Of a DNA stretch of 61,507 bases, positions 35,120 to 44,082 are shown piece by piece (position 1 is the stretch's first letter; each line of letters starts with the position of its first letter). A program made the translations under genes and the position numbers. This DNA comes from a bacterium (GTDB taxonomy: Bacteria > Patescibacteriota > Saccharimonadia > Saccharimonadales > UBA4665). The notes beneath the pieces were generated by a model. The model did not search any database and had not been told where the DNA came from. It saw only the letters and a program-made list of their open reading frames with translations. Where the stretch lies: positions 75,347 to 136,853 of the forward strand of contig JAJYDV010000001.1 of assembly GCA_021777375.1 (NCBI GenBank). The letters are read 5' to 3'.

Positions 35120-35965
35120 CTAGAAGGCGATATGTCTAGGGGCCGAATAGCGGTGTATTCTTGGTATGCTAGGTTTTTGAGCCGCCCTGTAGCGGCGCAA
35201 ATTATTAAAATGAGCGTCGCCAGAATGAGCTGGAACGACTGCATCAATCTCTGTTCCTTCGCGAACAATGCGGTTAGTGAGCTCAATTATTGATTGATTG
35301 CTAATTTTGGTATCGCCACTGAGCAACCAAAGTGCGTTTTTCGCTCCACTTGGTGTAAAGTCTAGCGCATCACCAGCATATAGTACGTTTGATCCGTCAA
35401 GGCTACTTTTAATTTCAAATCCCATGCTACCCTTGGTGTGGCCAGGAATGGCCAGCGCTTTAACTTGTAATTGATCCCCGAAAGAAATTGTGTCACCGTC
35501 TTCAAGAATTTCGGTCTCAATCCCAGGAATTGCCGCATCAAGACCAGGCAATCTGTCGGTTACCATTTGTAACTTTCCTTCACTTCGTCTTTGTCCTTGC
35601 AAAACTTCATCTTCCGCCGCACTCGCGAAAACTTTAATATCGACACCTCTGTTAAGTAAAGATACTATTGCTCCTATGTGGTCTCGGTGCGCGTGCGTTA
35701 AAAGGACGGCTCGAACAGCGCCAATGCCAAGGTCGTGCTGAGCGACAAAGCGCTCTAATCTTTTACCATGTTTGTCCATGCCGCCATCCACTAAGACCAT
35801 TTCGCCAGAGTTCCCGATAGGTATTGGATAAAATGAACTATGCGCGTCAACGATTCGGGTGCTTTCCCCAGGCAAAAAAGCACCATCTACTAACGGTAAT
35901 ACGCCAGTAGCTTTAGTGGCTAAGCATGAGATAAGATTGGGACTGATTTCGTAATTATTTTGCAT
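35120..35965 (-). CDS. MBL-fold metallo-hydrolase
   Basis: Metallo-beta-lactamase fold enzyme with the complete dinuclear metal set: THAHRDH with His91, His93, Asp95 and His96; IPGHTKGS with the third-site His; YAGDALDF with the bridging Asp; and VPAHSGD with the last His. The 281-residue length and absence of extra domains place it among generic MBL hydrolases (glyoxalase II, lactonase or nuclease-type are all possible). Substrate is not predictable. It is a single gene on the minus strand with ~175 bp upstream before the divergent sortase substrate. Confidence 0.9.
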   Translation of the reverse strand: MQNNYEISPNLISCLATKATGVLPLVDGAFLPGESTRIVDAHSSFYPIPIGNSGEMVLVDGGMDKHGKRLERFVAQHDLGIGAVRAVLLTHAHRDHIGAIVSLLNRGVDIKVFASAAEDEVLQGQRRSEGKLQMVTDRLPGLDAAIPGIETEILEDGDTISFGDQLQVKALAIPGHTKGSMGFEIKSSLDGSNVLYAGDALDFTPSGAKNALWLLSGDTKISNQSIIELTNRIVREGTEIDAVVPAHSGDAHFNNLRRYRAAQKPSIPRIHRYSAPRHIAF

Positions 35966-36139
35966 AAAATATAATCAATGACATCGCTAAAGACTGCTTG
36001 CAAGCGGTAGAAACAATAATATATTATACACTAAAATAATAATAAAGTCCATATTGCTTCGTTGATACTAGACAAAATATCAAAAACATACTACCGTAAT
36101 AATAGTATTTTTGGTTTTTTAAACCTTTGGGAGCAGTTT

Positions 36140-36556
36140 ATGACGCAGAGTAACGATTTTAAGGCTAGTAACGAGCCAGGTGTACCTATGCGTTGGGCTG
36201 CTAAAAGAATTGCCTCGGCCATTATCTTGGTTGCTCTGATCTTAAGCGGTTTGGGCTATGGAATTTATAGTATTCTAAACAATAGTTCTTCGCCTGCGGT
36301 TTCTAAGCCTCAATCTTCCTCTAAGGTTGCCGCCAGCAAGCCGAAACCGACTACTAATAATCCTCCTTCTAGCAGTGTTTCGTCTGCTGCCTCCGGTTCA
36401 ACAGCGGTAGTCCCAGCCGCAACGGCTTCAGGGCAGCTAACCAATACCGGGCCTGGTGATGTGGCTATAATTGGATTTATGGGCGTGTCATTGATTGCTA
36501 GCCTTGCCCATTACGGCTGGGCTAAGTTAATGCTGCGGCGTCGTGCTCAAGCCTGA
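36140..36556 (+). CDS. Sortase substrate with LTNTG-type sorting signal
   Basis: A 138-residue surface protein. Residues 20-45 form a signal/transmembrane helix (IASAIILVALILSGLGYGI), followed by a Ser/Pro/Lys/Ala-rich spacer with no fold. The C terminus has LTNTGPGD, a hydrophobic segment (VAIIGFMGVSLIASLA) and a basic end LMLRRRAQA, the layout of an LPXTG cell-wall sorting signal with Thr instead of Pro. The ATG at 36140 has GGGAG seven bases upstream, so the in-frame TTG at 36062 is unlikely. The sortase at 14700-15971 is a candidate partner. The 3' end overlaps the convergent gene by 30 bp. Confidence 0.78.
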   Translation: MTQSNDFKASNEPGVPMRWAAKRIASAIILVALILSGLGYGIYSILNNSSSPAVSKPQSSSKVAASKPKPTTNNPPSSSVSSAASGSTAVVPAATASGQLTNTGPGDVAIIGFMGVSLIASLAHYGWAKLMLRRRAQA

Positions 36557-37024
36557 GCTTCTCTTGCTAAATTCTTTATCATAAACAACCTTGCGTTGAT
36601 TAGCGGACTCCCTAGCAACCAGGTACAGCTTATTGCCGTAAATTACCTGGTCTTTAGGCAGATTCCAGTTGAGTTGATTTGTGATGTGCGGGCGGTAGTT
36701 GGAGCCGGTATATATAGCGCTAAGAAGTGTGGCATGCCTATTACGAATTGCAAATAGCAAATCTTGATGCAGTTTGATTATTTCCGGGGTTGTTTTAATT
36801 AGGGTGACCTTAACTTTGCTTGGGCTAAATGTAGCGCTACCCGCTTGGCTCAACTGAAGTGGAGCGTAGCTAGCGACAATTGATTCGACATCTGCTAAAA
36901 ATCCCGGTAACTCTTTGCCACTTAACTCAAACCAGGGAGCAAGTGTCAAATGTAAGGGCCAGTTAGTGAAATGTTTTGGTATCTTTCCCTGCACTTCGGG
37001 GATAAGGCAGACTAAAATTAACAT
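36527..37024 (-). CDS. 2'-5' RNA ligase/2H phosphoesterase family protein
   Basis: A 165-residue protein with both diagnostic motifs of the 2H superfamily: His25-Leu-Thr27 in WPLHLTLAPWF and RPHITNQL near residue 113. The pattern is like the LigT/ThpR RNA 2',3'-cyclic phosphodiesterase group. Its natural RNA substrate is unknown. It overlaps the sortase substrate gene tail-to-tail by 30 bp. Confidence 0.85.
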   Translation of the reverse strand: MLILVCLIPEVQGKIPKHFTNWPLHLTLAPWFELSGKELPGFLADVESIVASYAPLQLSQAGSATFSPSKVKVTLIKTTPEIIKLHQDLLFAIRNRHATLLSAIYTGSNYRPHITNQLNWNLPKDQVIYGNKLYLVARESANQRKVVYDKEFSKRSSGLSTTPQH

Positions 37025-37264
37025 CGTTGCATACTCTTACGCCATCTATTGTCTATCTGAACAGATATTTTTTCCCACGTATTCAAAACTCGCCTGGACA
37101 TTTAGCGCCACCTGACTAGAAGATATTTATTCATCTATTATTATAGTCGTCTAGCTTAGCGGGTAATGTTAGCAATATTACATAGATCTATTAAATTTAA
37201 ACATTATGTTTAGCGTGCCGCTATGCTTTAAAAGGACACTTAAAGAACGATTTAGTTAAAGTAT

Positions 37265-37741
37265 TTAACCTTTAATAATGCGATCAACTAAGCTTTCAGC
37301 TTGCCGGTACAGATTAGGCCTTTTAGCTTTCTCTTGTCTAATTGTTCGATGTAGTTTGTGCAGTGCGCTTGGTCCGGGGTTTGATTCGAGTTCGCTGATT
37401 AATTTTTGAAACTGTAGATCTAACTCTTCAATTTCATCATCAGTCATTTCTTCTAGGCCAATAAATGAATCTCTGGCTCGTTGATCAGCAGCAATTAGTT
37501 CATTAAGTTTAAGTTGGATTGCTTTACTGTCTCTGTTCTGTTGGTTTTGCAGAGAGAAGACCATTAAAAAGATAATGACATCGGTAATTGTCGCAATGGT
37601 TACTAGCCAGGTATCCGAGTAGTTAAAGAATGGACCGCTAATCAGCCAGACTAATACGCCAACAGAGGCTAAAAAAAACGCAAACGGTGAACTAGCGGAG
37701 TGCGAAATCCAGTGCGAAAACTTAGAAATTACTTTACGCAT
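37265..37741 (-). CDS. Low-affinity iron permease-family membrane protein
   Basis: A 158-residue protein with two transmembrane helices at about 15-38 and 44-64 and the family sequence FSHWISHSASSPFAFFLA at the start, then FNYSDTWLVTIATITDVIIFLMVFSLQNQQNRD. This matches the low-affinity iron permease (PF04120) family. The cytoplasmic C-terminal half is acidic and helical. Whether members truly transport iron in bacteria is not settled. It is a single gene on the minus strand. Confidence 0.82.
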   Translation of the reverse strand: MRKVISKFSHWISHSASSPFAFFLASVGVLVWLISGPFFNYSDTWLVTIATITDVIIFLMVFSLQNQQNRDSKAIQLKLNELIAADQRARDSFIGLEEMTDDEIEELDLQFQKLISELESNPGPSALHKLHRTIRQEKAKRPNLYRQAESLVDRIIKG

Positions 37742-37804
37742 TTGTTTTTCTTAATAGCTTTATTATACCTGTTTATTCGTGCTTAGGGTATACAATTTAA
37801 GTAT

Positions 37805-38281
37805 ATGGTAAACAAAGCAGCCCATTTTAAACTGCAAGATCAAAACGGTAAGTGGCATAGCCTAGAGGACTATAAGGGTCGTTGGCTGGTACTTTATTTT
37901 TACCCTAAGGATGAAACTCCAGGCTGTACTGCTGAAGCTTGTTCTTTTCGTGACCAGCGCGATGAGATTGCAGCGCTCGGAAACGTGGATGTAATAGGTG
38001 TCAGTAAGGACTCAGTTGCTTCACATAAAAAATTTGCCGACAGGCATCATCTAAACTTTACTTTGTTAGCTGATCCGGATCATGCAACCATTGCGGCATA
38101 CGACTCTTGGAAGCCGCGTCATTTTATGGGAAGGTCTTTTCTGGGTACGGAGCGCAATACCTTTATTATCACCCCCGACGGATTTATTGCTAAGAAGTAC
38201 TCAAAGGTAAGCCCTAGCAATCACGCTAAAGAGATTATTGCTGACTTAAAGCAATTAGGGGCGGTCCCGACGGATAGTTGA
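37805..38281 (+). CDS. bcp: Peroxiredoxin (Bcp/PrxQ type)
   Basis: Thiol peroxidase that reduces hydrogen peroxide and organic peroxides with thioredoxin. The active site is DETPGCTAEAC with peroxidatic Cys41 and resolving Cys46, the five-residue spacing typical of atypical 2-Cys PrxQ/Bcp. The 158-residue length is normal. It has a TACAAT-type -10 box in the short divergent gap upstream. The 3' end overlaps the convergent unknown gene by 27 bp. Confidence 0.95.
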   Translation: MVNKAAHFKLQDQNGKWHSLEDYKGRWLVLYFYPKDETPGCTAEACSFRDQRDEIAALGNVDVIGVSKDSVASHKKFADRHHLNFTLLADPDHATIAAYDSWKPRHFMGRSFLGTERNTFIITPDGFIAKKYSKVSPSNHAKEIIADLKQLGAVPTDS

Positions 38282-38824
38282 GAAAAGCGAAACTACTTCA
38301 GCTAGTTGCCGGGGTGGAAGGTTGGATGGGTGCGATAATCTAGACGCCTGTAGATTTGGGAATAAAGGAATAATTTCAGCCAACGGACCATCATCTAGAT
38401 TCTCTTCGGTCTCGTTATCTGGCAACTGTTCAGCAACAGAGGCTCTACTATTGACTAACCTTTCTTCCGGCAAGCCGCGACTAATTTCAGGCCAGGTATT
38501 TGGTCTGGCCTCAAGCATTATGCTATACACTTCATCTTTAGGGACAACATTAAGTTTAACTAAAGTTAAATTTCCTAAATATGCTGCAGTTGTTTTTTGT
38601 ATGGTTTGCCGCGCAGTTTCATGAGCTGAGCGTCTGGAGGGAGCTTTAACTTCAAAAAAAGTGGCCATCGTAAAACCTGTCTTTAAATCGAGTACCTGGA
38701 CATTCGCATCACGTAAGTCACGACAAATCGTGAATATATAGCTTTCTTGAGTTGTCGGTTCAAAGATAGTTCTGTTGCCAAACCTTAAACGTGCTCCTGC
38801 GACCCAGTCCTTGTCTTTTCTCAT
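38255..38824 (-). CDS. Hypothetical protein
   Basis: A 189-residue soluble protein not recognised. The first ~110 residues look like a compact alpha-beta domain (GARLRFGNRTIFEP, TICRDLRDANVQVLDLKTGF) and the rest is Pro/Ser/Asn/Glu rich. Two short similar segments near the end (LAEIIPLFPN and LAEVVSLFST) suggest a small internal repeat that could be a docking motif. It overlaps the peroxiredoxin gene by 27 bp tail-to-tail. Confidence 0.65.
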   Translation of the reverse strand: MRKDKDWVAGARLRFGNRTIFEPTTQESYIFTICRDLRDANVQVLDLKTGFTMATFFEVKAPSRRSAHETARQTIQKTTAAYLGNLTLVKLNVVPKDEVYSIMLEARPNTWPEISRGLPEERLVNSRASVAEQLPDNETEENLDDGPLAEIIPLFPNLQASRLSHPSNLPPRQLAEVVSLFSTIRRDRP

Positions 38825-38921
38825 AAACGGTCAGTATAGTCAGAATAATCTCTAAAAATCAAGTATATAATGTGTGCTAAATCACATTTCCCTTCTTAAA
38901 TTTTGATTTTATGAAAGTTTT

Positions 38922-39533
38922 CTAAAACAAGTGTTTGCCGTAATAGTACCAGAAGTGCTTAATGATGGCCGCTGCTAAAATAATAAAAGCTAAAACTAGA
39001 ATATCCAGATGATGTTTTCTAATTAGTTTGTACCAGCGGTTACTTGGCAGCCGTTTGTCTATAAGACCCTTATCGGCATTGAATAGCGTGCTGTACCAGA
39101 AAAGTATGGTCGTGACTACGTCAATGCTCAGACAGTATGGACATAGTGCGTGGATTTGATAAATGCTTTTCAGCAGAAGATAGTAAGCTCCGGCTAAGCC
39201 CAAGGTAAGCATTGTCTGATAGCTGAGCCAAAACCATTTATTGAACTTCGCCTTGGCAAGTATACCTACGCCTATGGTGAGCACTACTGCAAATGCAGCG
39301 ATTCCGTAGAACGGATAAGGTAACCCAAAGATGGAATCTCCTTTAAAATTAATCACATCGCCGCAACTAATAACCGGATTAAGATTACATGAAGGGACGT
39401 AGCTTGGGTTGTGATGTATGGCTAATGTGTCGTAGGAAAGCGTAAATGAAGCGAAAAGGCCGATTATGCCACCAATAATTAAAAGCCACGGAAAAACTTT
39501 ATTTAGAGTCCAGTTAAACTTCACGCCAGTCAT
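38922..39533 (-). CDS. Vitamin K epoxide reductase (VKOR) family protein
   Basis: Membrane quinone-linked oxidoreductase that drives disulfide bond formation outside the membrane, replacing DsbB. The 203-residue protein has about five transmembrane helices. It keeps both Cys pairs: Cys49 and Cys57 in the outer loop (SCNLNPVISCG) and the redox CPYC near residue 131, plus GLPYPFYG with its conserved Ser/Pro region. There is no fused thioredoxin domain, and no DsbA-like partner lies next to it. The MarP-like proteases with paired Cys in this window are plausible clients. Confidence 0.9.
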   Translation of the reverse strand: MTGVKFNWTLNKVFPWLLIIGGIIGLFASFTLSYDTLAIHHNPSYVPSCNLNPVISCGDVINFKGDSIFGLPYPFYGIAAFAVVLTIGVGILAKAKFNKWFWLSYQTMLTLGLAGAYYLLLKSIYQIHALCPYCLSIDVVTTILFWYSTLFNADKGLIDKRLPSNRWYKLIRKHHLDILVLAFIILAAAIIKHFWYYYGKHLF

Positions 39534-39772
39534 TATAACGCCATAAGCATTGGCATTCTACCCTGATATATTGAACCTAAGTATATTTAGAAGTTATGGT
39601 TGGCAAAATAAACTTTCGGGGCTTTGATATTTCGCTTGCCCTTCTCTAGTTAATAAGCGGTGTTTGCCGGCGCTTACACCATAAGCGTTTACTAAGATTT
39701 TATTAATAGGCGCACCAAAAATTTCGAAAAAAAATCGCCTGTTATGTTAGCTGGCAAGGTCAAAGATTGTCT

Positions 39773-40984
39773 CTACTCCCATCGAAAAACTCGAAATGCA
39801 ATAGCGTAGATGATCACCATCCAGATTCCCATTACCGCAAGCTGGGGTCCAAGGTCGAGAATACTTTTACCCTCAGTTAAGATCAGCCTAGAGCCATCAA
39901 TTACCGGAGTTAAAGGAACATAGTTGGTTATCGTTTGTAGCCACTGTGGCATCAAAAAGCGCGGAAAGAAAACACCGGTGAGAAACATCATCGGAAAGAC
40001 AATAATGTTGCCTAGTGGCGCCACTTGGCGCTCATTCTTAGCCCAGCCTCCAAGTGCAAGACCGATACCTAGGATTAAGATAATGCCTAAAATCAGAAAC
40101 AAAGACAGCTCTGCAAGATTACCGACAATCTTAATGTGATAGACCAAAACTGCAATTAGCAGCATTACTCCTAATGATAGCAATCCGGTTACAGCTTGTC
40201 CGAGCATGTTGGACAAAAAGAACTGCCAAACTCTTAGTGGAGTTGTGTGTAGTCGACGCAAAATCCCCATTTTCTTAAGCTCCGGAAAAACATTCATCGG
40301 TCCAAAAATGCCAACGCCAAGTATTGAAAAACCGAGCAGTCCGGTGAAAGTATAGTCGAAAGCTGTCAAGCTATGCTGATTAGAAACCTGAGAGGTAATT
40401 TTTAAGGGCTGACTAGTTTTTACATAATGTGCGTTAATGACATTAAACTGTGTCTGCATAAGTGAAGCTAGAGTTTGTTCTGCCTGGTCGTTATTGTGCG
40501 TATAGTGAATAATTGCCTGCCCAGTTGGTACACCGTTAACGAGCGTACCAAAACTTGTAGGCAATTCTACTGTTGCATCGATCTCTCCGCGGCTCATACT
40601 TTGATTGGCTTGCGCCAGCGTAGCCACCCCTTTATTTATCTTAAAGAGCCTGTTGTGCTCAAGATTAGCTACATAGGACTTGGCAAACGCCGTACTTGAA
40701 TTATTAATTAGTCCTATTCGTAGGGATATTTGGTTATTGCTGCTGAGGCTGCCAAATACAAATAAGAAGATTAAGGGAAAAAGAAATGTAAAAAACAGAG
40801 CCAAACGATCCCTGAACACTCGCTTTAAGTTGACTACAAAAAATACCCAGACGGTGTATAACTTAGTCTGCCATGGTGTCGGCTGGCTAACCTTTTTTAC
40901 TACCGTATACTTTGCTTTGTATAGTCTTCGGCCGATTCGAAAGACTATTAAGACCAATACTAAGATTGCTAACGCGAAGTTCAT
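39773..40984 (-). CDS. ABC-2 type transporter permease
   Basis: A 403-residue ABC-2 permease. A long N-terminal segment contains one transmembrane helix (about 3-18) and a second at about 65-80, then a ~170-residue outer domain with SLRIGLINNSSTAFA, and five to six helices from ~215 to the end (LLGFSILGVGIFGPMNVF, LRRLHTTPLRVWQFF). This resembles the YhfB/DrrB/ YadH-like drug exporter permeases. The start overlaps the ATPase gene stop by 4 bp. The first helix ahead of the usual one is unusual for the family. Confidence 0.88.
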   Translation of the reverse strand: MNFALAILVLVLIVFRIGRRLYKAKYTVVKKVSQPTPWQTKLYTVWVFFVVNLKRVFRDRLALFFTFLFPLIFLFVFGSLSSNNQISLRIGLINNSSTAFAKSYVANLEHNRLFKINKGVATLAQANQSMSRGEIDATVELPTSFGTLVNGVPTGQAIIHYTHNNDQAEQTLASLMQTQFNVINAHYVKTSQPLKITSQVSNQHSLTAFDYTFTGLLGFSILGVGIFGPMNVFPELKKMGILRRLHTTPLRVWQFFLSNMLGQAVTGLLSLGVMLLIAVLVYHIKIVGNLAELSLFLILGIILILGIGLALGGWAKNERQVAPLGNIIVFPMMFLTGVFFPRFLMPQWLQTITNYVPLTPVIDGSRLILTEGKSILDLGPQLAVMGIWMVIIYAIAFRVFRWE

Positions 40985-41757
40985 TTAACGGCTCCCTCAG
41001 CTAAGTGCTTGCCGGTTAGGTCTAAAAATACATCTTCTAAATTAGCTCGTTCAACTTGCTGGGTTTTCTCGAAGCCACGTTTCAATAAAGCTTTGATTAG
41101 ATTTTTAGGAGTATCCAGAGCGATAATTTTTCCGTTGTCCATTATAGCGACCCTGTCGCATAGTGTTTCAGCTTCCTCCATGTAATGGGTGGTCAGGATT
41201 ATACTAATGCCGCGCTTTCGAGTTTCCTCTACCAGATCCCAAAGATTACGTCGAGCCTGCGGGTCAAGTCCGGTCGTTGGCTCGTCCAAGAAAAAGACCT
41301 TAGGGTTATGTACGAGGGCGGTTACAATTGAAAAACGTTGTTTCTGCCCTCCGGACAGTTGCTCAACATAGGAGTCTGCCTTATCTCCAAGCTCAACTTC
41401 TTCGAGAAAACTTAATGGATCAACCTTTTCACCGTATGCTGAAGCAAACATTTGAATTAGTTCGGTAAGCTTTGTTTTATCTTGAAAACCGGGCGATTGC
41501 GGTTGTACTCCAATCATGCCTCGGATCTGATACGGCTTAGAGGCGACATCGACACCGTCAATACTGGCGCTGCCGCTATCTATGCTGCGTAGAGTTTCAA
41601 TCATCTCTAGCGTTGTCGTTTTGCCGGCTCCGTTCGGACCGAGTATTCCAAAAATCTCGCCCCGGTAAACCTCGAAGCTAATTCCATCTACGGCAATCGT
41701 TCCGTCATACGACTTACTTAGACTTTTAACCTTAACTACTACTTCGTTTGAAACCAT
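40981..41757 (-). CDS. ABC-2 type transporter ATP-binding protein
   Basis: A 258-residue ATPase, DrrA/CcmA-like: Walker A GPNGAGKTT near 39-47, signature LSGGQKQR, Walker B VFFLDEPTTGLDPQ, and H loop TTHYMEEAE. The C-terminal ~40 residues form the regulatory-like tail common to drug exporter ATPases (ALLKRGFEKTQQ then LEDVFLDLTG). It is co-transcribed with the permease that follows (4-bp overlap). Substrate unknown; family members export drugs, lipids or surface polymers. Confidence 0.94.
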   Translation of the reverse strand: MVSNEVVVKVKSLSKSYDGTIAVDGISFEVYRGEIFGILGPNGAGKTTTLEMIETLRSIDSGSASIDGVDVASKPYQIRGMIGVQPQSPGFQDKTKLTELIQMFASAYGEKVDPLSFLEEVELGDKADSYVEQLSGGQKQRFSIVTALVHNPKVFFLDEPTTGLDPQARRNLWDLVEETRKRGISIILTTHYMEEAETLCDRVAIMDNGKIIALDTPKNLIKALLKRGFEKTQQVERANLEDVFLDLTGKHLAEGAVK

Positions 41758-41831
41758 ACCAGTTTTCTAGTTTGCCTAAATTCAGTTTTATCATAGCACG
41801 CCGAAAAATTGCTGCAGCCTTGACACCTAAC

Positions 41832-41861
41832 TTGTTAATCGTTGCAAGCGTCATATATAAT
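41832..41861 (+). promoter_or_regulatory. Predicted gdhA promoter giving a very short leader
   Basis: TTGTTA (41832-41837) and TATAAT (41856-41861) are 18 bases apart. The gdhA ATG begins 11 bases after the -10 box, so the transcript should start about 4 bases before the ATG. No Shine-Dalgarno is present. Confidence 0.55.
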
Positions 41862-41871
41862 GCATGGTTGA

Positions 41872-43077
41872 ATGTTAGACACAGCTAAAGCTCTGGTTAA
41901 AAGTGCCGCTCAAAAACTTGGCTTAAGCCAAGCCGAAATTGATCAACTTCTTACTATAAATAAAGAACATCAGTTTGAAATTGAACTAAGCGAGGGACAG
42001 CGTTTACAAGCCTATCGAGTCCAGCACAATAACCAACGTGGACCATATAAAGGCGGGATTCGCTTCCATCCGGAAGTAGATTTTGATGAGGTTCGAGCCC
42101 TGGCAATATTAATGACAATGAAAACTGCTGCCTTGGACCTACCATTAGGTGGATCAAAGGGCGGAGTTGTAGTTGACCCGCGCAAACTAAATACGGCCGC
42201 TCTTGAGCAGTTGAGTCGTGAATATGTTCGCCACCTTAAAGATTATATTGGGCCGGATAAAGACATCCCTGCTCCGGACGTTAACACTAACTCGACAATC
42301 ATTGATTGGATGGTTGATGAATACTCTGTTCTTACGGATGATGTCTCCAGGGCTAGTTTTACCGGAAAGAGCGTAGCTAAAGGTGGTAGTTTGGGCCGTG
42401 ATGCGGCAACTGGCCGTGGTGGCTTGATCGCCTTAACGGAGTTGCTCAGACATCAGGGATTAGAAAAGAAGAAATTGACATATGCCGTACAGGGTTTTGG
42501 TAATGTCGGCTCATTCTTTACTTTAGTTGCCAGTCAAAGCCATTCAAAACTAGTACTGGTTGCAGCAAGCGATTCGGGCAGCGGGATATATAACGAAAAA
42601 GGATTAAATGCCGAGGATCTGTCAAAATTTAAAGCTGCTGGGGGGCGATTTAAAGATTATGCCAGTAAGCAAATCAGTAATGAACAGTTGATAGGCTTGG
42701 ACGTAGATGTTTTAATACTTGCCGCCTTAGGTGATGCGGTTACCGAGCGAAACGTAGACAATGTCAAGGCTAAGATAATTGTCGAACTGGCTAATGGTCC
42801 AGTTAATGAAGCTGCCTATGAGAAACTAACTAGAGGTGGTTGTGTAATTCTCCCGGATATTATTGCTAACGCCGGCGGAGTGGTCGTTAGTTACTTGGAG
42901 TGGTTCCAGAACATGCACGGCGAGAACTGGAATGAAGCTAAAGTTAATGCTGAGCTTAAAAAATATATGACCAAGGCAATGCTAAAGTTGCTTAAACTTT
43001 CGGATCAAAAGCATGTCAGTCTAACCGAAGCCGCCTTCATGTTAGCGATTATGCATCTTAAAGACATTAAAAATTGA
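41872..43077 (+). CDS. gdhA: Glutamate dehydrogenase
   Basis: Interconverts glutamate and 2-oxoglutarate plus ammonia with NAD(P)H. The 401-residue hexameric-type enzyme has RGPYKGGIRFHPEVDFDE, the catalytic Lys in PLGGSKGGVVVDP, and the nucleotide-binding GFGNVGS near 210. Residues after the binding motif do not settle NAD+ versus NADP+ preference. The gene stands alone with its own promoter, flanked by ABC exporters. It links carbon to nitrogen metabolism alongside the NADPH-producing zwf-gnd pathway. Confidence 0.96.
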   Translation: MLDTAKALVKSAAQKLGLSQAEIDQLLTINKEHQFEIELSEGQRLQAYRVQHNNQRGPYKGGIRFHPEVDFDEVRALAILMTMKTAALDLPLGGSKGGVVVDPRKLNTAALEQLSREYVRHLKDYIGPDKDIPAPDVNTNSTIIDWMVDEYSVLTDDVSRASFTGKSVAKGGSLGRDAATGRGGLIALTELLRHQGLEKKKLTYAVQGFGNVGSFFTLVASQSHSKLVLVAASDSGSGIYNEKGLNAEDLSKFKAAGGRFKDYASKQISNEQLIGLDVDVLILAALGDAVTERNVDNVKAKIIVELANGPVNEAAYEKLTRGGCVILPDIIANAGGVVVSYLEWFQNMHGENWNEAKVNAELKKYMTKAMLKLLKLSDQKHVSLTEAAFMLAIMHLKDIKN

Positions 43078-43183
43078 TTGCCCTAGGCGTTTCTAGCTGA
43101 AAGCTTGCCGATACTTGATACTTCTTGTGTTTTAAGTTACGGTTTAATTACCAACTTAGCTTATAGCGGAGAAGTAGAAAAAA

Positions 43184-44080
43184 ATGGATCGTAGTGCGGT
43201 TGAAATAAAAGGGCTAACCAAGATGTACGGTAAGTTAGCTGCCCTGAACAACTTAACACTTGATGTGCGTAAAGGTGAAATACTAGGATATCTTGGACCG
43301 AACGGCTCCGGTAAGACTACTACGATAAGGCTAATGCTAGGCACCATTAAGCCGACTTCCGGTTCTGTTTCAATCTTTGGTCACGATGCGCAAACCGAAA
43401 AAGACACAGTGCATACTTCTATTGCCTATGTTCCCGGCGAAGCTAATCTTTGGCCATCGCTAACCGGTATTGAGACGCTCCACTTACTGGCAAAAGTGCA
43501 CGGTCGGGTGGACCTAGATTACCGGAGGCAACTAATTAAGCGTTTCGAGCTTGACCCGAACCGTAAAGTACGTACTTATTCCAAGGGTAACAAGCAGAAA
43601 ATAACTTTAATAGCCGCCCTAGCTTCACGGGCTGAACTATTGATTCTTGATGAGCCAACTAGCGGATTAGACCCGCTAATGGAGCAAGCATTTCGGGAGG
43701 CAGCGGTCGAGGCTAAAGGTCGCGGTCAAACTATTTTTTTATCCTCCCATATCTTAGAAGAAGTTGAGGCGTTATGTGATCGAATTGCGGTGCTCAGATC
43801 AGGAAAACTGGTTGAGCTGGGAACTCTTGAACAGATGAGGCATCTATCTTCGCTAACAATTGAGGCAAGCTTTAGGAATCACCCGCCGGAGGTTAGAAAT
43901 ATTAAGGGTGTTAGTAAAGTTGAACTTAACGGTAATAATTTGGTTTGTCAGATTAACGGCCCGGTAGATGAACTGTTAAGTGTGATTGCTAAAGCCCGTC
44001 CGCTCACCCTAATTAGCCGCGAACCTTCTCTTGAAGAACTATTTTTAGCTTTATACGGTCGTCAATCGGAAGCGAGTTAG
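43184..44080 (+). CDS. ABC transporter ATP-binding protein
   Basis: A 298-residue ATPase of the ABC-2 (CcmA/NatA-like) class: Walker A GPNGSGKTT near 36-44, signature YSKGNKQK (a divergent form of LSGGQ), Walker B LLILDEPTSGLDPL, and H loop SSHILEEVE. The C-terminal ~80 residues form a separate alpha-beta domain (LTIEASFRNHPPE). It starts after AAGTAGAAA-type purine sequence and is followed after 2 bp by the permease gene. The signature motif with K instead of the second G is common to this family. Confidence 0.93.
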   Translation: MDRSAVEIKGLTKMYGKLAALNNLTLDVRKGEILGYLGPNGSGKTTTIRLMLGTIKPTSGSVSIFGHDAQTEKDTVHTSIAYVPGEANLWPSLTGIETLHLLAKVHGRVDLDYRRQLIKRFELDPNRKVRTYSKGNKQKITLIAALASRAELLILDEPTSGLDPLMEQAFREAAVEAKGRGQTIFLSSHILEEVEALCDRIAVLRSGKLVELGTLEQMRHLSSLTIEASFRNHPPEVRNIKGVSKVELNGNNLVCQINGPVDELLSVIAKARPLTLISREPSLEELFLALYGRQSEAS

Positions 44081-44082
44081 TT

